A DNA stretch of 64,000 bases from DATEOR01 sp035296905 (GTDB lineage: Bacteria; Actinomycetota; Thermoleophilia; Gaiellales; Gaiellaceae): assembly GCA_035296905.1 (NCBI GenBank), contig DATHAA010000081.1, positions 1 to 64,000 of the forward strand, read 5' to 3'. Under the pieces are notes generated by a model. The model saw only the letters and a program-made list of their open reading frames with translations, was not told the DNA's origin and searched no databases. Made by a program: the position numbers and the translations under genes. Below, in pieces: positions 1-9,054 of the stretch; position 1 is the first letter of the stretch; each line of letters opens with the position of its first letter.

Positions 1-171
1 CGCGACGATGACATCGCTATGGCCTGTCCCCACGATGGTGTCTGACCCCGAGGTGCCGGTCATCGTTGCTTCTAGGCCATGACAATGAGCCGCTGCGCTC
101 GCAGACGCGCTCATCACGAGTGTGCCGACCGCAACGATGCCCATAACGACGAGGGTTCCTAATATCTTCAC
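1..171 (-). CDS. Secreted RTX-like (hemolysin-type repeat) protein, N-terminal fragment
   Basis: The first 57 codons of a gene that runs off the left edge. A GTG start is preceded by a good Shine-Dalgarno (GAGGAGG, about 5 nt away). The product opens with a typical signal peptide (K near the N-terminus, a hydrophobic run, then SASASAAA), followed by TGTSGSDTIVGTGHSDVI. That is the start of a GTxGxDxIxGxGxxDxI calcium-binding nonapeptide repeat. It is therefore probably an exported RTX-repeat protein. What lies beyond the repeats cannot be seen here. Confidence 0.7.
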   Translation of the reverse strand, partial: MKILGTLVVMGIVAVGTLVMSASASAAAHCHGLEATMTGTSGSDTIVGTGHSDVIVA

Positions 172-473
172 CGCATCCTCCTCATGAAATTGAAGAGGCT
201 TGACTTACCCGAAGGGAATCTCACACAAACGCTTGAGGGAGAAGGCTAGGCCTTCCGCCCGAACAGCCGAGGCGACAGTGAGGACGAGTTCGTATCGCCG
301 CTGGCATCGGGCTCTTTGAACTCGCGCGGATGATGGGACATCCGTCCAGCAGATCGAGACGACATATGGCCACCTTCTCCCCGACTCCGCCGACCGTGCT
401 CGAGTTCGTTGGAGGCGTTTGGGCGCGGTATGGCCACCGAGGCCGAAGTGGAAGGCGAGATCCCTGTGAGGAG
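172..473. other. Intergenic region without a supported gene
   Basis: About 300 bases between the RTX-like gene and the tRNA terminator. The open frames crossing it have shadow-like composition, no convincing start and no recognisable product. It should hold the promoter of the minus-strand RTX-like gene, but no clear -35/-10 pair is visible. Confidence 0.4.
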
Positions 474-497
474 AAAACCCCGCCTGAGCGGGGCTTT
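474..497 (-). terminator. Rho-independent terminator of tRNA-Pro
   Basis: Perfect 6-bp GC stem (478-483 with 488-493, loop CTGA on the plus strand). On the minus strand it is followed by TTTT at 477-474. It lies 10 nt beyond the 3' end of the tRNA, in the right orientation. A shorter T run on the other side could give weak activity in the plus direction. Confidence 0.8.
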
Positions 498-506
498 CCA
501 TTCCAT

Positions 507-580
507 CGGGGCGCCGAGATTTGAACTCGGGACCTCTAGTCCCCCAGACTAGCGCGCTAACCAGGCTGCGCCACGCCCCG
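507..580 (-). tRNA. tRNA-Pro (anticodon GGG)
   Basis: A full 74-nt cloverleaf folds on the minus strand. The acceptor stem is CGGGGCG/CGCCCCG, the D stem GCGC/GCGC, the anticodon stem CTAGT/ACTAG with loop CTGGGGG (anticodon GGG), and the T arm CCGAG-TTCAAAT-CTCGG. CCA is not encoded, so the tRNA depends on a nucleotidyltransferase such as the one at 17.6-20.2 kb. A possible -10 (TATCGT, 587-592) lies just upstream, within the longer reading of the next gene. Confidence 0.95.
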
Positions 581-615
581 TGCCGGCAACGATAGCGGAT
601 GCCCCACGTATCCTC

Positions 616-2028
616 GTGAGCACGGACACATCGCCCCACCCCACTCCAGGCCTCGACGACCCCGGGGCCGTTTCGACGCTGGGCACGCTGCTCGTAGCCG
701 CCGGCTACACCGCAGACGGCCTGAAGGAGCGTCTCGGCGTCGACGGCGAGCTCCACGCTCGAGCGGCCGACATCCCCCTCCATCTTCAGCGCGTATCCCA
801 AGGAAAGCCGCTCGACACGCTGATCCGGCTCTTCTTCCTCGGTGACGAGGTCTCGTGGCAGGACGCCGCGGCCGCACTTCCGGGGCTCGACCCGGACCGG
901 CTCGTCGCGGCGGGCGTCCTCGAAGCCGTGGACGGCGACGTACGGGCAACCGTCCGCCTCGTTCCCCACAAGGACGTCCTCGTCGCCTACGAGCCCGGAG
1001 CCGAACCGCCGGAGGGATCGCACCTCTTGGCGAACATGACGGTTCGCATGCACTTCGTCTCGGCTCTCCAAGCCGAAGCGGGCACGGGCATGCACGCGCT
1101 TCTCGCGGCCCGGCACACGGACCGCGCGGTCGCCGTCGAGGCGGACGCCCGGGCGCTGGCACTCATCCGCCTCGGCGCGCTACTGAACGCACTCGACAAT
1201 CTCGAAGCGGTCGAGGGAGAGAACCTTGAGCCGCTCGCAGGCCATTCGTACGGGCTCATCGTGGCCAACCCGCCGCGCGTGCTCTCCCCTGAGGAGGACG
1301 AGCGCGCCGACACCCGGTGCCGCGAGTTGGTCAAGGCGGTCGCCTCGCATTTGAGCGAGGGCGGCTTCGCGCACGTCCTCGTTACCTGGGTGCTCGGCAC
1401 GGGCGAGGACTGGTGGTCGCCGCTCGAGCAGTGGGTTGCCGGGACCGGGTGCGACGCGATCCTCCTCCTCGAGCGGGAGGACGATCCTGCTGGATACGCC
1501 GCCGCGCATGCAGACCCGGGCTCAGTCGCCCGCTGGACCGGCTTTCTCCGAGATCTCGCCGCAGACAGGATCGCCTCCGGGACGATCGTCCTCCGGCGGC
1601 GCTCTCGCGGGAGGAACTGGGTGCGCCGCGAGGTGATTCCGGAGACGATGACGGGCCCGGCCGGCGACCAGATCGTGCGCACCTTCGTCAACCACGACCT
1701 CCTGGCCTCGCTGCCCGCCGACGACCAGCTTCTGGACGAGGTTCTCGCCGTCGTTGAGCCGCAACGCATTGAGCAGGTCTGGCGCCATAAGGACGAGGGC
1801 CTCGAGCTCGAGAGCGCACGCGCCCGCCTCGAATGGGGCCTGGGCTTCAGCGTCGGCGTTGACGCGTACACGATCGAGCTCCTCGCGCGTCTCGACGGGC
1901 GCCGGCGCCTTCGCGACCTGTTCGCCGAGATCGCCCGCGACTCCCAACTCGAGGAGGACTCGGTCGCGCGCGCGGGGCTTCCGGCCGTGCGGCGATTGCT
2001 CGAGCTCGGCTTCCTCGCTCGCGCCTAA
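616..2028 (+). CDS. HemK/PrmC-like SAM-dependent methyltransferase
   Basis: A class I SAM-dependent methyltransferase of the small-methyltransferase/HemK-like group. The Rossmann core sits in the middle (AVEADARALALIRLGA), followed by the diagnostic catalytic motif NPPR in LIVANPPRVLSPEE, typical of enzymes that methylate glutamine or adenine amino groups. Domains of about 150 residues on each side are not assignable to a function. The frame is open from a GTG at 580, but that would overlap the tRNA and its probable promoter. GTG 616 still keeps the conserved LGTLLVAAGYTADGLKERLG segment. The substrate is unknown. The 3' end overlaps the convergent regulator gene by 4 nt. Confidence 0.75.
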   Translation: MSTDTSPHPTPGLDDPGAVSTLGTLLVAAGYTADGLKERLGVDGELHARAADIPLHLQRVSQGKPLDTLIRLFFLGDEVSWQDAAAALPGLDPDRLVAAGVLEAVDGDVRATVRLVPHKDVLVAYEPGAEPPEGSHLLANMTVRMHFVSALQAEAGTGMHALLAARHTDRAVAVEADARALALIRLGALLNALDNLEAVEGENLEPLAGHSYGLIVANPPRVLSPEEDERADTRCRELVKAVASHLSEGGFAHVLVTWVLGTGEDWWSPLEQWVAGTGCDAILLLEREDDPAGYAAAHADPGSVARWTGFLRDLAADRIASGTIVLRRRSRGRNWVRREVIPETMTGPAGDQIVRTFVNHDLLASLPADDQLLDEVLAVVEPQRIEQVWRHKDEGLELESARARLEWGLGFSVGVDAYTIELLARLDGRRRLRDLFAEIARDSQLEEDSVARAGLPAVRRLLELGFLARA

Positions 2029-2324
2029 GCGTTCAAACGTTTGTACAGGCGGTCGACGAGCTCGGGCATGCGCTCGAGCCGGTCGGTGATCACACGAATG
2101 CGGTACTCGCGGAAGTGCTCCGGCTCGACGCGGAGGGCCTTCGCGAGCGTGGCGATCACCTCGTTGGACGGCACCGGTCGATTCCCGTGCACGAGGTGGT
2201 TCAGGTACCCGGCGGAGAGGCCCGTCTTCTCGGCGAGCCCGCGGTAAGTCGTCGCCCGCTCGGCCATCAGGGCCTGGATCGTCTCGCCGAAGGGCTCTTC
2301 ACTGAATCTTCGCTTACGTGCCAT
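2025..2324 (-). CDS. XRE-family helix-turn-helix regulator
   Basis: A 99-residue protein with one Cro/C1-type HTH in its first half (ETIQALMAERATTYRGLAEK, then TGLSAGYLNHLVHG, the recognition-helix region) and a charged C-terminal helical part (EHFREYRIRVITDRLERMPE). The ATG at 2324 follows GGGAGG by 8 nt and overlaps the end of proS by 11 nt, so it is probably translationally coupled to proS. The DNA target is unknown. Confidence 0.8.
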   Translation of the reverse strand: MARKRRFSEEPFGETIQALMAERATTYRGLAEKTGLSAGYLNHLVHGNRPVPSNEVIATLAKALRVEPEHFREYRIRVITDRLERMPELVDRLYKRLNA

Positions 2325-4002
2325 CGAGCAATCCTCCCACACGAGCGGGAATTTCTCCGACCGATGCGCGCTCCTCGGCTCGGCCCTCGCGCACCAGAAG
2401 ATCGACCTGCCCGTCTTCGAGGGTCTTCTTGCCGACGGTGAGGCGAACCGGGCAGCCGATCAGGTCTGCGTCGGCGAACTTCTCGCCTGGGCGCTCGTCG
2501 CGGTCGTCGAGGAGAACGGAGCGTCCTGCATCCTCGAGAGCGGTGACGATCCCCTCGGCGGTCTCCATGGCCTCGGCCCCAGCCGCGCCGATCGCCACGA
2601 CGTGGACGTCGTACGGGGCGACCGATGCGGGCCAGGAGATCCCGTGCTCGTCGTTGTGCTGCTCGACTATCGCGGCCATGACGCGACCCGGCCCGATGCC
2701 GTAGCTGCCGCCGAGCAACGGCTTCTCCTGCCCGTCCTCGTCGAGGAAGGTCGCACCGAGCGGCGCGGAGTAGAAGCTCCCGAAATTGAAGATGTGGCCG
2801 ACCTCGATCGCTGTCTGGAAGATGAGCGCGCCTCCGCACAGCCGGCAGCGGTCGCCTTCACGCGGTTCGCGCAGGTCTGCGAAGCGCGGCTGGTAGTCAC
2901 GGCCCACCTCGACGCCGCGCAGATGCCGCCCGTCGTGGTTTGCGCCCGCGACGAATTGCCCCTCGCGCAGAGTCTCGTCGGCGATCACCTCGCCCGAGAA
3001 GCCGACCGGTCCGAGGGAGCCGCCGCCCGCGCCGAACGCGGCCCTGATCTCGTCGTCGGTCGCCGGGCGTGATGCGCCGGGCATCGCGTCGTAGAGCTTT
3101 GTCTCGCTCAGGCGGTCGTCGCCACGGACGAGCGCAAGCACGACGGTGCCATCGGGCTTGACGACCGGCATCGCTTTCGAGGTCGCCGACGCATCGATCC
3201 CAAGGAACTCGGCGAGCCCCTCGATGGTCGTCACCCCGGGTGTTTCGATCTCCTCGGGCGCGTCCAGCTGCTCAGGCAGCACGGCCGCGCTCGGAACCGC
3301 CTCCGCCACCTCCAGGTCACCCGCGTAGTCGCCGTTCTCGCAGCGAACCAGCGTGTTCTCGCCCGAGCCGGACGGCGCCAGGAAGTCGATGCTGAACTTG
3401 CCGCCCATGATCCCGCTCTCGGCCTGGACGTCGTACGTCTCCAGCGCGCAGCGGGCGAAGATCTTCTTGTACGCCTCGCGGTTCGCCTCGAAGCTCGCGC
3501 GCACACCCTCCTCGTCCCGGTCGAACGAGTAGGCGTCTTTCATGATGAACTCGCGAACCCGCAGGAGACCGCCGCGCGGACGCGGCTCGTCGCGATCTTT
3601 CGTCTGGAAGTGGTACCAGAGCTGCGGAAGATCCCGGTAGCTTTGGAGCTCGCGCGCGTGGAACGTGACCGTCTCCTCGTGCGTCAACGGCAGAATGAAG
3701 TCTCGGCCGGTCCGATCCTTGACCCGGAAGATCTCCGGAATCGCGATCCGGCCGGTCGCCTCCCAGAGCTCGGCGGGAGTGAGGACGGGCATCAGCATCT
3801 CCTGGCCCCCGATCGCGTCCATCTCCTCGCGGATGATCTGCTCGATCTTGCGGTGGACGCGCCAGCCGAGGGGCGTGAAGGACCAGAGACCCGCGGAGAC
3901 CTGGCGGATGAACCCTCCTCGGACGAGCAGCTTGTGGCTCTCCGCTTCGGCATCGCCCGGATCCTCCCGGAGCGTCGGGATGAAGAGCTTGGAGGCTCGC
4001 AT
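2314..4002 (-). CDS. proS: Prolyl-tRNA synthetase
   Basis: A 562-aa cytosolic class II synthetase that charges tRNA-Pro. The N-terminus (MRASKLFIPTLREDPGDAEA) and motif 2 region (PRGGLLRVREFIMKDAYSFD) match bacterial-type ProRS. An inserted editing-type domain lies between about residues 220 and 390, followed by motif 3 (GSYGIGPGRVMAAIVEQ) and an anticodon-binding domain (DVHVVAIG to the end). The length agrees with the bacterial form. The box TAGAGT ends 7 nt before the ATG, so the transcript is likely leaderless. It sits 10 nt downstream of ispG. Confidence 0.97.
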   Translation of the reverse strand: MRASKLFIPTLREDPGDAEAESHKLLVRGGFIRQVSAGLWSFTPLGWRVHRKIEQIIREEMDAIGGQEMLMPVLTPAELWEATGRIAIPEIFRVKDRTGRDFILPLTHEETVTFHARELQSYRDLPQLWYHFQTKDRDEPRPRGGLLRVREFIMKDAYSFDRDEEGVRASFEANREAYKKIFARCALETYDVQAESGIMGGKFSIDFLAPSGSGENTLVRCENGDYAGDLEVAEAVPSAAVLPEQLDAPEEIETPGVTTIEGLAEFLGIDASATSKAMPVVKPDGTVVLALVRGDDRLSETKLYDAMPGASRPATDDEIRAAFGAGGGSLGPVGFSGEVIADETLREGQFVAGANHDGRHLRGVEVGRDYQPRFADLREPREGDRCRLCGGALIFQTAIEVGHIFNFGSFYSAPLGATFLDEDGQEKPLLGGSYGIGPGRVMAAIVEQHNDEHGISWPASVAPYDVHVVAIGAAGAEAMETAEGIVTALEDAGRSVLLDDRDERPGEKFADADLIGCPVRLTVGKKTLEDGQVDLLVREGRAEERASVGEIPARVGGLLDGT

Positions 4003-4009
4003 CGCCTCT

Positions 4010-4015
4010 ACTCTA
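4010..4015 (-). promoter_or_regulatory. Putative -10 of leaderless proS transcript
   Basis: TAGAGT on the minus strand, 7 nt before the proS ATG. It fits the window-wide TAnnnT-N6-8-start pattern. Confidence 0.55.
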
Positions 4016-5143
4016 GGACGGGCGCTGGGCCGCTTCGGCCATGAGGAATGCGGCGGGCTTTGCCAGCTTGAGCCGCTTCGGACGCTCCATGCCCCCGGCG
4101 ATCCACGTGTCGATCTCGTGGAAGAGCTCGTCGACGAGGATATCGGAGGAGACCTTCTTCAGCACACGCCCGTGCGTGTAGATGAACCCGGTGTCGCGGC
4201 CGCCGGCGATTCCGAAATCGGCGTCCCCGGCCTCCCCCGGGCCATTCACGGCGCAGCCCATGACGGCGACCTCGAAGGCCTGTGGATAGCTCTTTAGGCG
4301 CTCCTCGACCGCCTCGGCGAGATTCCAGACGCCGACGTTGTCGCGGCCGCAGGACGGGCAGGCGATCATCACGGGCCCGCGCTCGCGCAGACCAAGCGCC
4401 TTCAGGATCTCCCAGGCGACCTTGACCTCTTCGACCGGGTCGGCCGTCAGCGAGATCCGGATCGTGTCGCCGATGCCGTCCATGAGGAGCGACCCGACTC
4501 CGATCGCGCTCTTGATCGACCCGGTGGAGATGGGACCCGCCTCGGTCACACCTAGGTGGAGCGGATAGGGGACGCGCTCGGAAAGCATCCGATACGCGCG
4601 GATCATCGTCGGTACCGAGCTCGACTTCACCGAGATCTTGAAGTCGTAGTAGTCCATGGACTCGAGCAGGCGCACCTGTTCGAGCGCCTCCTCCACGAGG
4701 GCCTCCGCGGTGTCGCGCTGGGCCAACTCGACGAGGTGCTTGGGCAGCGAGCCCGAGTTCGCGCCGATTCGCATCGGGATCCCCTTCGCCTTAGCGGCCT
4801 CAACGACGCTCGCGACCTTGTCTGGCCCGCCGATGTTGCCCGGGTTGATCCGCACCGCGGCGACGCCCGCGTCGATCGCCCTGTGGGCGAGCGAGGCGTT
4901 GAAGTGGATGTCGGCGATGATCGGGACCGGGCTCAGGTAGACGAGCTTCGAGAGCGCGTCGGCATCCTCGGACTTCGGCACCGCGACACGCACGATCTCG
5001 CAGCCCGCGGAAGCGAGGTCGCCGATCTGCCTCATCGTGGCGTCGACGTCGTACGTCTTCGTCAGGGTCATCGACTGCACGACGACAGGAGCGCCGCCGC
5101 CGATCGCGACGCCGCCGACATGGATCTGGCGTTCGCTCGCCAT
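4013..5143 (-). CDS. ispG: 4-hydroxy-3-methylbut-2-en-1-yl diphosphate synthase (flavodoxin)
   Basis: The penultimate step of the MEP isoprenoid pathway, converting MEcPP to HMBPP with a [4Fe-4S] cluster. The 376-aa product has the TIM-barrel start (VVVQSMTLTKTYDVDATMRQ) and the cluster motifs ACPSCGRDNVG and MGCAVNGPGEAGDADFG, with three Cys as required. The TAGACT box ends 7 nt before the ATG, which suggests its own leaderless promoter. Together with dxr it forms a MEP-pathway group with rseP between them. Confidence 0.97.
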   Translation of the reverse strand: MASERQIHVGGVAIGGGAPVVVQSMTLTKTYDVDATMRQIGDLASAGCEIVRVAVPKSEDADALSKLVYLSPVPIIADIHFNASLAHRAIDAGVAAVRINPGNIGGPDKVASVVEAAKAKGIPMRIGANSGSLPKHLVELAQRDTAEALVEEALEQVRLLESMDYYDFKISVKSSSVPTMIRAYRMLSERVPYPLHLGVTEAGPISTGSIKSAIGVGSLLMDGIGDTIRISLTADPVEEVKVAWEILKALGLRERGPVMIACPSCGRDNVGVWNLAEAVEERLKSYPQAFEVAVMGCAVNGPGEAGDADFGIAGGRDTGFIYTHGRVLKKVSSDILVDELFHEIDTWIAGGMERPKRLKLAKPAAFLMAEAAQRPS

Positions 5144-5150
5144 CGGAGAA

Positions 5151-5156
5151 AGTCTA
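5151..5156 (-). promoter_or_regulatory. Putative -10 of leaderless ispG transcript
   Basis: TAGACT on the minus strand, 7 nt before the ispG ATG, in the short gap after rseP. Confidence 0.55.
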
Positions 5157-5165
5157 ACGGCCTTC

Positions 5166-6383
5166 CTAGCCGCCTCTGATGCGGTTCACGTCGTTGGTGA
5201 GGCCGATGAAGAACAGGAAGAGCACGATGAGGATTCCGATCGCAGAGGCGCGCTCGTACGCGGCACGCGGGATCGCACGGCCGCGGACTCCCTCCGCGAG
5301 CGAGAAGGCGATGTGCCCGCCGTCGAGTGGCAGAAGCGGCAGGAGGTTCAGGAGCGCGAGCGAGAGCGAGATGAGCGCGAGAATGCCAAGGTACTCGCGG
5401 AAGCCGGCTTCGAGGGTCTCGCTGGAGGCCTGCACGATGCCGACGGGGCTCGCGACCTCCTTTCGCCCCTCTCCGGTGACGATCCGCGCCAGCGAGGCGC
5501 CGATCGCGCTTGTCGCCTCCCAGGTCCTCTCGCCTGCGAGCTTGAGCGCGTCCCACGGGCCGTAGCTCTCGTAGATCACTCCGAGGGTGAAGCCGAGCCG
5601 GTACGCGCCCTCGATCAGGCGCGGGCGGGCCTGCACGGTCACCTCCTTGCCGCCCCGCTCGACCGTGAGGCTGACCGGCTCGCCGTTGCTCGCCCGGATC
5701 TTCTCCGAGATCTGATCTCCCTCGACCGGCTGGCCGTCGATCGCGACGATGGTATCGCCTGCGCGGAGGATCTCCGCGGCCGGCGTGCCCGGATCGACCG
5801 TGGCGATCGTCCGGTCGACCTTCGACGGGACGCCCAGCATGAAGACGGTCGCCAAAAGGACGATGGCGAAGACGAGGTTCGTGAGCGGGCCCGCAGCAAT
5901 GACGGTGACCCGCTTCCACACGGGCGCCCGCCAGTACGCATCGTCGGCGACGGCATCGTCCGTATCCGTGAGGCCGCGCTCGGCCGACTTGCGCGCGGGG
6001 TCGCTTAGGTCTGAGCGCTCGACTGCGGCGCGCAGGTCGCCGAGCCCGGTGCGTGCATCCTGGAGCCTGTCCTCGTCGAGAGCCTTCGTCACTGGCTCGA
6101 GGTGCGCCGCGAGCCAGGGAGCCTCGTCGATCGCGGGACCGAACTGCCCCTCGAGGTCGGAGCCCGCCGGCTTGTGCATCCCCGGGATCTTCACGTAGCC
6201 GCCGAGCGGGATCGCCCCGATGCCGTACTCGATCCCCTTCCGCTGCCACTTCACGATCGCGGGCGGGAAGAAGATGTAGAAGCGACGCGGCCGCATCTTC
6301 ACGGCGAGCGCGGTAAAGAAGTGCCCCGCCTCGTGGATGAGGATGAGGAAGGCGAGGCCCCCGATGGCGACGAGGATGTTCAT
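5166..6383 (-). CDS. rseP: Site-2 intramembrane metalloprotease RseP/RIP family
   Basis: A 405-aa membrane zinc protease that cleaves transmembrane substrates such as anti-sigma factors. The first helix carries HEAGH (LILIHEAGHFFTALAVKM). A PDZ domain follows (TPAAEILRAGDTIVAIDGQP), and the C-terminal LLPLLPLDGGHI supplies the third zinc ligand. Before the central membrane segment (VWKRVTVIAAGPLTNLVFAI) there is an acidic/Ala-rich insert of about 70 residues not seen in the shortest family members. It sits between dxr and ispG, a common bacterial arrangement. Confidence 0.93.
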   Translation of the reverse strand: MNILVAIGGLAFLILIHEAGHFFTALAVKMRPRRFYIFFPPAIVKWQRKGIEYGIGAIPLGGYVKIPGMHKPAGSDLEGQFGPAIDEAPWLAAHLEPVTKALDEDRLQDARTGLGDLRAAVERSDLSDPARKSAERGLTDTDDAVADDAYWRAPVWKRVTVIAAGPLTNLVFAIVLLATVFMLGVPSKVDRTIATVDPGTPAAEILRAGDTIVAIDGQPVEGDQISEKIRASNGEPVSLTVERGGKEVTVQARPRLIEGAYRLGFTLGVIYESYGPWDALKLAGERTWEATSAIGASLARIVTGEGRKEVASPVGIVQASSETLEAGFREYLGILALISLSLALLNLLPLLPLDGGHIAFSLAEGVRGRAIPRAAYERASAIGILIVLFLFFIGLTNDVNRIRGG

Positions 6384-6389
6384 CGGTCT

Positions 6390-7457
6390 CTAGTGAACCA
6401 ACTCACGGGTGAGCGCCGCCGCAGTCTTTCGCGCCTCGGCGTCCATGGCGACGAGCTCGTCGAGGTCGCGCGCGGCGGCGGTGTCCGTCGCGTTCAGTGT
6501 TCCCTCGACGACTTCTGCGATCGCGAGGAAGGGCAGACGCCCGTTCAGGAAGGCGGCCACGGCGATCTCGTTCGCGGCGTTGAGGACGCAGGGGGCGGTG
6601 CGCCCCGCCTCCCCCGCCGCCCGGGCCAGCGCCAGGCACGGGAACGCGTCCTCGTCCGGGGCCGAGAACTCGAGGATCAGCCCCGCGGCGAGATCGAGCG
6701 GCTCGATGGGGGTCTCCGCGCGCTCGGGGAACGTGAGCGCGTAGGAGATCGGCACCCGCATGTCCGGGTAGCCGAGGTGGGCGAGCGCCGCGCCGTCGCG
6801 CAAGCGGACGAGCGCGTGCACGACGGACGTCGGGTGCACGACGACCCCGATCTGCTCGTATGGAAGGTCGAAGAGGAAATGCGCCTCGATCAGCTCGAGG
6901 CCCTTGTTCATGAGCGTGGCCGAGTCGACCGTGATCTTCGGGCCCATGTTCCAGGTCGGGTGCGCGAGCGCCTCAGTCGCGGTGACCCCGGAGAGATCGA
7001 GGCGGCTGCGCCCACGAAAAGGCCCCCCAGACGCGGTGAGGATGAGGGAGTGGACCGTCTCGAGCGCGCGCCCTTCGAGCAGCTGGAAGGCGGCGGAGTG
7101 CTCCGAGTCGACGGGCAGGATCCGGCCACCCCCCTCCCTCCACGCCGCTCTCGCGAGCTCTCCGCCCGCGACGAGGCTTTCCTTGTTGGCGAGCGCGAGG
7201 TCTATCCCGCGCGCGAGCGCCCAGAACGTGGCCGGCAGCCCGGCGAAGCCGACGACCGCGTTGAGGACGACATCCGGCTGCGCGCGCTCCAGGAGCTCGG
7301 TGAGGTCGCCGCCGACCTGCGTCAGCGGCGCGAGGCCCTCGATGTCCTGCGAACCGGACGCGGCGGCGACTAGCTCGAGCTCGGGATGGACACCGATTAT
7401 CTCGAGCGCCTGCGTGCCGATCGACCCGGTCGCTCCGAGGAGCGCGACGCGCTTCAT
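6390..7457 (-). CDS. dxr: 1-deoxy-D-xylulose 5-phosphate reductoisomerase
   Basis: First committed MEP-pathway enzyme, converting DXP to MEP with NADPH. The 355-aa product begins MKRVALLGATGSIGTQALEI (Rossmann NADPH motif) and contains TASGGPFRGRSRLDLSGVTA and NMGPKITVDSATLMNKGLEL, the metal and substrate loops. The frame is open 90 nt further upstream into cdsA, but those residues look non-coding. ATG 7457 lies 7 nt after TAGACT, so the transcript is probably leaderless. Confidence 0.96.
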   Translation of the reverse strand: MKRVALLGATGSIGTQALEIIGVHPELELVAAASGSQDIEGLAPLTQVGGDLTELLERAQPDVVLNAVVGFAGLPATFWALARGIDLALANKESLVAGGELARAAWREGGGRILPVDSEHSAAFQLLEGRALETVHSLILTASGGPFRGRSRLDLSGVTATEALAHPTWNMGPKITVDSATLMNKGLELIEAHFLFDLPYEQIGVVVHPTSVVHALVRLRDGAALAHLGYPDMRVPISYALTFPERAETPIEPLDLAAGLILEFSAPDEDAFPCLALARAAGEAGRTAPCVLNAANEIAVAAFLNGRLPFLAIAEVVEGTLNATDTAAARDLDELVAMDAEARKTAAALTRELVH

Positions 7458-7464
7458 GCCGAAG

Positions 7465-7470
7465 AGTCTA
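7465..7470 (-). promoter_or_regulatory. Putative -10 of leaderless dxr transcript
   Basis: TAGACT on the minus strand, 7 nt before the chosen dxr ATG and overlapping the 3' end of cdsA. It supports the shorter start. Confidence 0.6.
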
Positions 7471-8268
7471 GGACTGCCCCAGGGCGAGGATGGTGAAATA
7501 GGCGGCCGGCGCGGCGAAGAGCAGCGAGTCGATCCGGTCGAGGACACCGCCGTGCCCGAGCAGGAGGCGGCCGGTGTCCTTCGTGCCGAGGTCGCGTTTC
7601 ACGAGCGACTCGAAGAGATCGCCGAGGGTCGCCGCCGCGACGATAGTCGCGCCGAGCGCGAGCGCGCGCCACGTGTCGGCGAAGATGGCCTCCTTGTACA
7701 AGGCGACGAACGTCGTGAGCACGCCTGCGGTCGCGCCGACGACGAATCCCTCCCACGTCTTCCCCGGCGAGACGACCGGAGACATCTTGTGCCGCCCGGC
7801 GATCCGTCCGCCGACGTAGGCGAAGGTGTCCGTGACGAACACGGTGAGCAGGATCGTGATCAGCGCGAGTCGCCCGTAGGTGTCGAGCTCGCGGACGAGA
7901 AGCAGGTGCCCGAGCCCGAGGCCGATCCACGCCGCGCCGAAGATCGTCGTCGCGATGGCCACCGTCGTCGACTGCCTCGTCTCCGAGACGGCGGCGAAGA
8001 CGAAGCTGAGCACGAAGGTGAGCAGGAAGCCGGCGAGCATCCACTCCGCGCCGGAGACCTCGGCCCCGATGAACGCCGCCAGCGCGCCGCCGTAGCCCGC
8101 GAGGACGAGTGGACGCAGCGGTCTCGCCAGGCGGTAGAGCTCGTGGAGGGCGATCAAGCCTCCGAGCGCGACGAGTGCGAAGAAAAACCAGCCGCCGAGA
8201 TACGCGCTGCCGAGGACGATCGGGAGGCCGGCCGCCACGATGGCGAGCCGCGAGATAAGGGGGCTCAT
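7468..8268 (-). CDS. cdsA: Phosphatidate cytidylyltransferase (CDP-diglyceride synthase)
   Basis: A 266-aa polytopic membrane enzyme making CDP-diacylglycerol from CTP and phosphatidate, the precursor of all phospholipids. The family signature is intact near the C-terminus: SLVKRDLGTKDTGRLL followed by GHGGVLDRIDSLL. About seven hydrophobic segments precede it. Its start overlaps uppS by 4 nt, so the two are translationally coupled. Confidence 0.95.
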   Translation of the reverse strand: MSPLISRLAIVAAGLPIVLGSAYLGGWFFFALVALGGLIALHELYRLARPLRPLVLAGYGGALAAFIGAEVSGAEWMLAGFLLTFVLSFVFAAVSETRQSTTVAIATTIFGAAWIGLGLGHLLLVRELDTYGRLALITILLTVFVTDTFAYVGGRIAGRHKMSPVVSPGKTWEGFVVGATAGVLTTFVALYKEAIFADTWRALALGATIVAAATLGDLFESLVKRDLGTKDTGRLLLGHGGVLDRIDSLLFAAPAAYFTILALGQS

Positions 8269-9014
8269 CGTCCGCCGAAGCGCCGGCGCCGCCCTGCGTA
8301 CTCGGCGAGGGCCTGCCGGAGGTGCCGCTCACCGAAGTCGGGCCAGAGTGTGTCCACGAACACGAGCTCCGTGTAGGCGAGCTGCCAGAGGAGGAAGTTG
8401 GAGACCCGCAGCTCCCCCGAGGTGCGGATCAGAAGGTCGGGCTCGGGCATCTCGGGCGCGTAGAGGCGCGAGGCGATTGCGTTCTCGTCGATGTCACGCG
8501 GGTCGACCCCCTCCTCGACCAGCCGCCGGGTGGCTTCGACGATCTCAGCGCGGCCGCCGTAGTCGAATGCGATCCAGAGCTGGAGCCGCTCGTTGTGCGA
8601 AGTCTCTTCCTCCAGGCGGGCCATCCGCTCCTGGAGCTCCGGGTTGGCGCGGTCGCGGCGGCCGATGAAGCGCGTCGCGACTCCCTGCTTGGCGAGGTCG
8701 GGCAGCTCGCGCTCGATCGTCTCGATGAAGATCTCCATGAGCGCGTCCACCTCTTCGGGCGGGCGTGACCAGTTCTCCGTCGAGAACGCGAAGACGCAGA
8801 CGGACTCCACCCCGAGGTCGATCGCCGCCTCGACAGTGCGGCGAAGCGCCTTTGTACCGGATCGGTGCCCGGCGGCGACCGGCAGCTTGCGCCGCCTCGC
8901 CCAGCGCCCGTTCCCGTCCATGATGATCGCGATCGAACGTGCGACGTCCGGAAGGCTTTCCTCGGGGCTCGCCTTCGCGGTCCCGAGCGTTCGCAGCTTG
9001 GTGATGAGGTTCAT
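8265..9014 (-). CDS. uppS: Isoprenyl (undecaprenyl) diphosphate synthase
   Basis: A 249-aa cis-prenyltransferase producing the lipid carrier diphosphate for peptidoglycan and glycan synthesis. SIAIIMDGNGRWARRRKLP carries the catalytic Asp and substrate loop. FSTENWSRPPEEVDALM and LLIRTSGELRVSNFLLWQLA are further family motifs. Cytosolic or membrane-peripheral. It lies between frr and cdsA as in many bacteria. Chain length is not predictable from sequence alone. Confidence 0.95.
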   Translation of the reverse strand: MNLITKLRTLGTAKASPEESLPDVARSIAIIMDGNGRWARRRKLPVAAGHRSGTKALRRTVEAAIDLGVESVCVFAFSTENWSRPPEEVDALMEIFIETIERELPDLAKQGVATRFIGRRDRANPELQERMARLEEETSHNERLQLWIAFDYGGRAEIVEATRRLVEEGVDPRDIDENAIASRLYAPEMPEPDLLIRTSGELRVSNFLLWQLAYTELVFVDTLWPDFGERHLRQALAEYAGRRRRFGGR

Positions 9015-9054
9015 GCTCTTCTCGGAGGCGGCTCCGCAGGGAGACGGCTCCGAT

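Noticed and set aside
205..1116. Long minus-strand frame opposite the first methyltransferase and tRNA
   Set aside because: Runs through the tRNA and terminator, Arg/Gly-rich shadow composition, no domain; the plus-strand frame has clear motifs.
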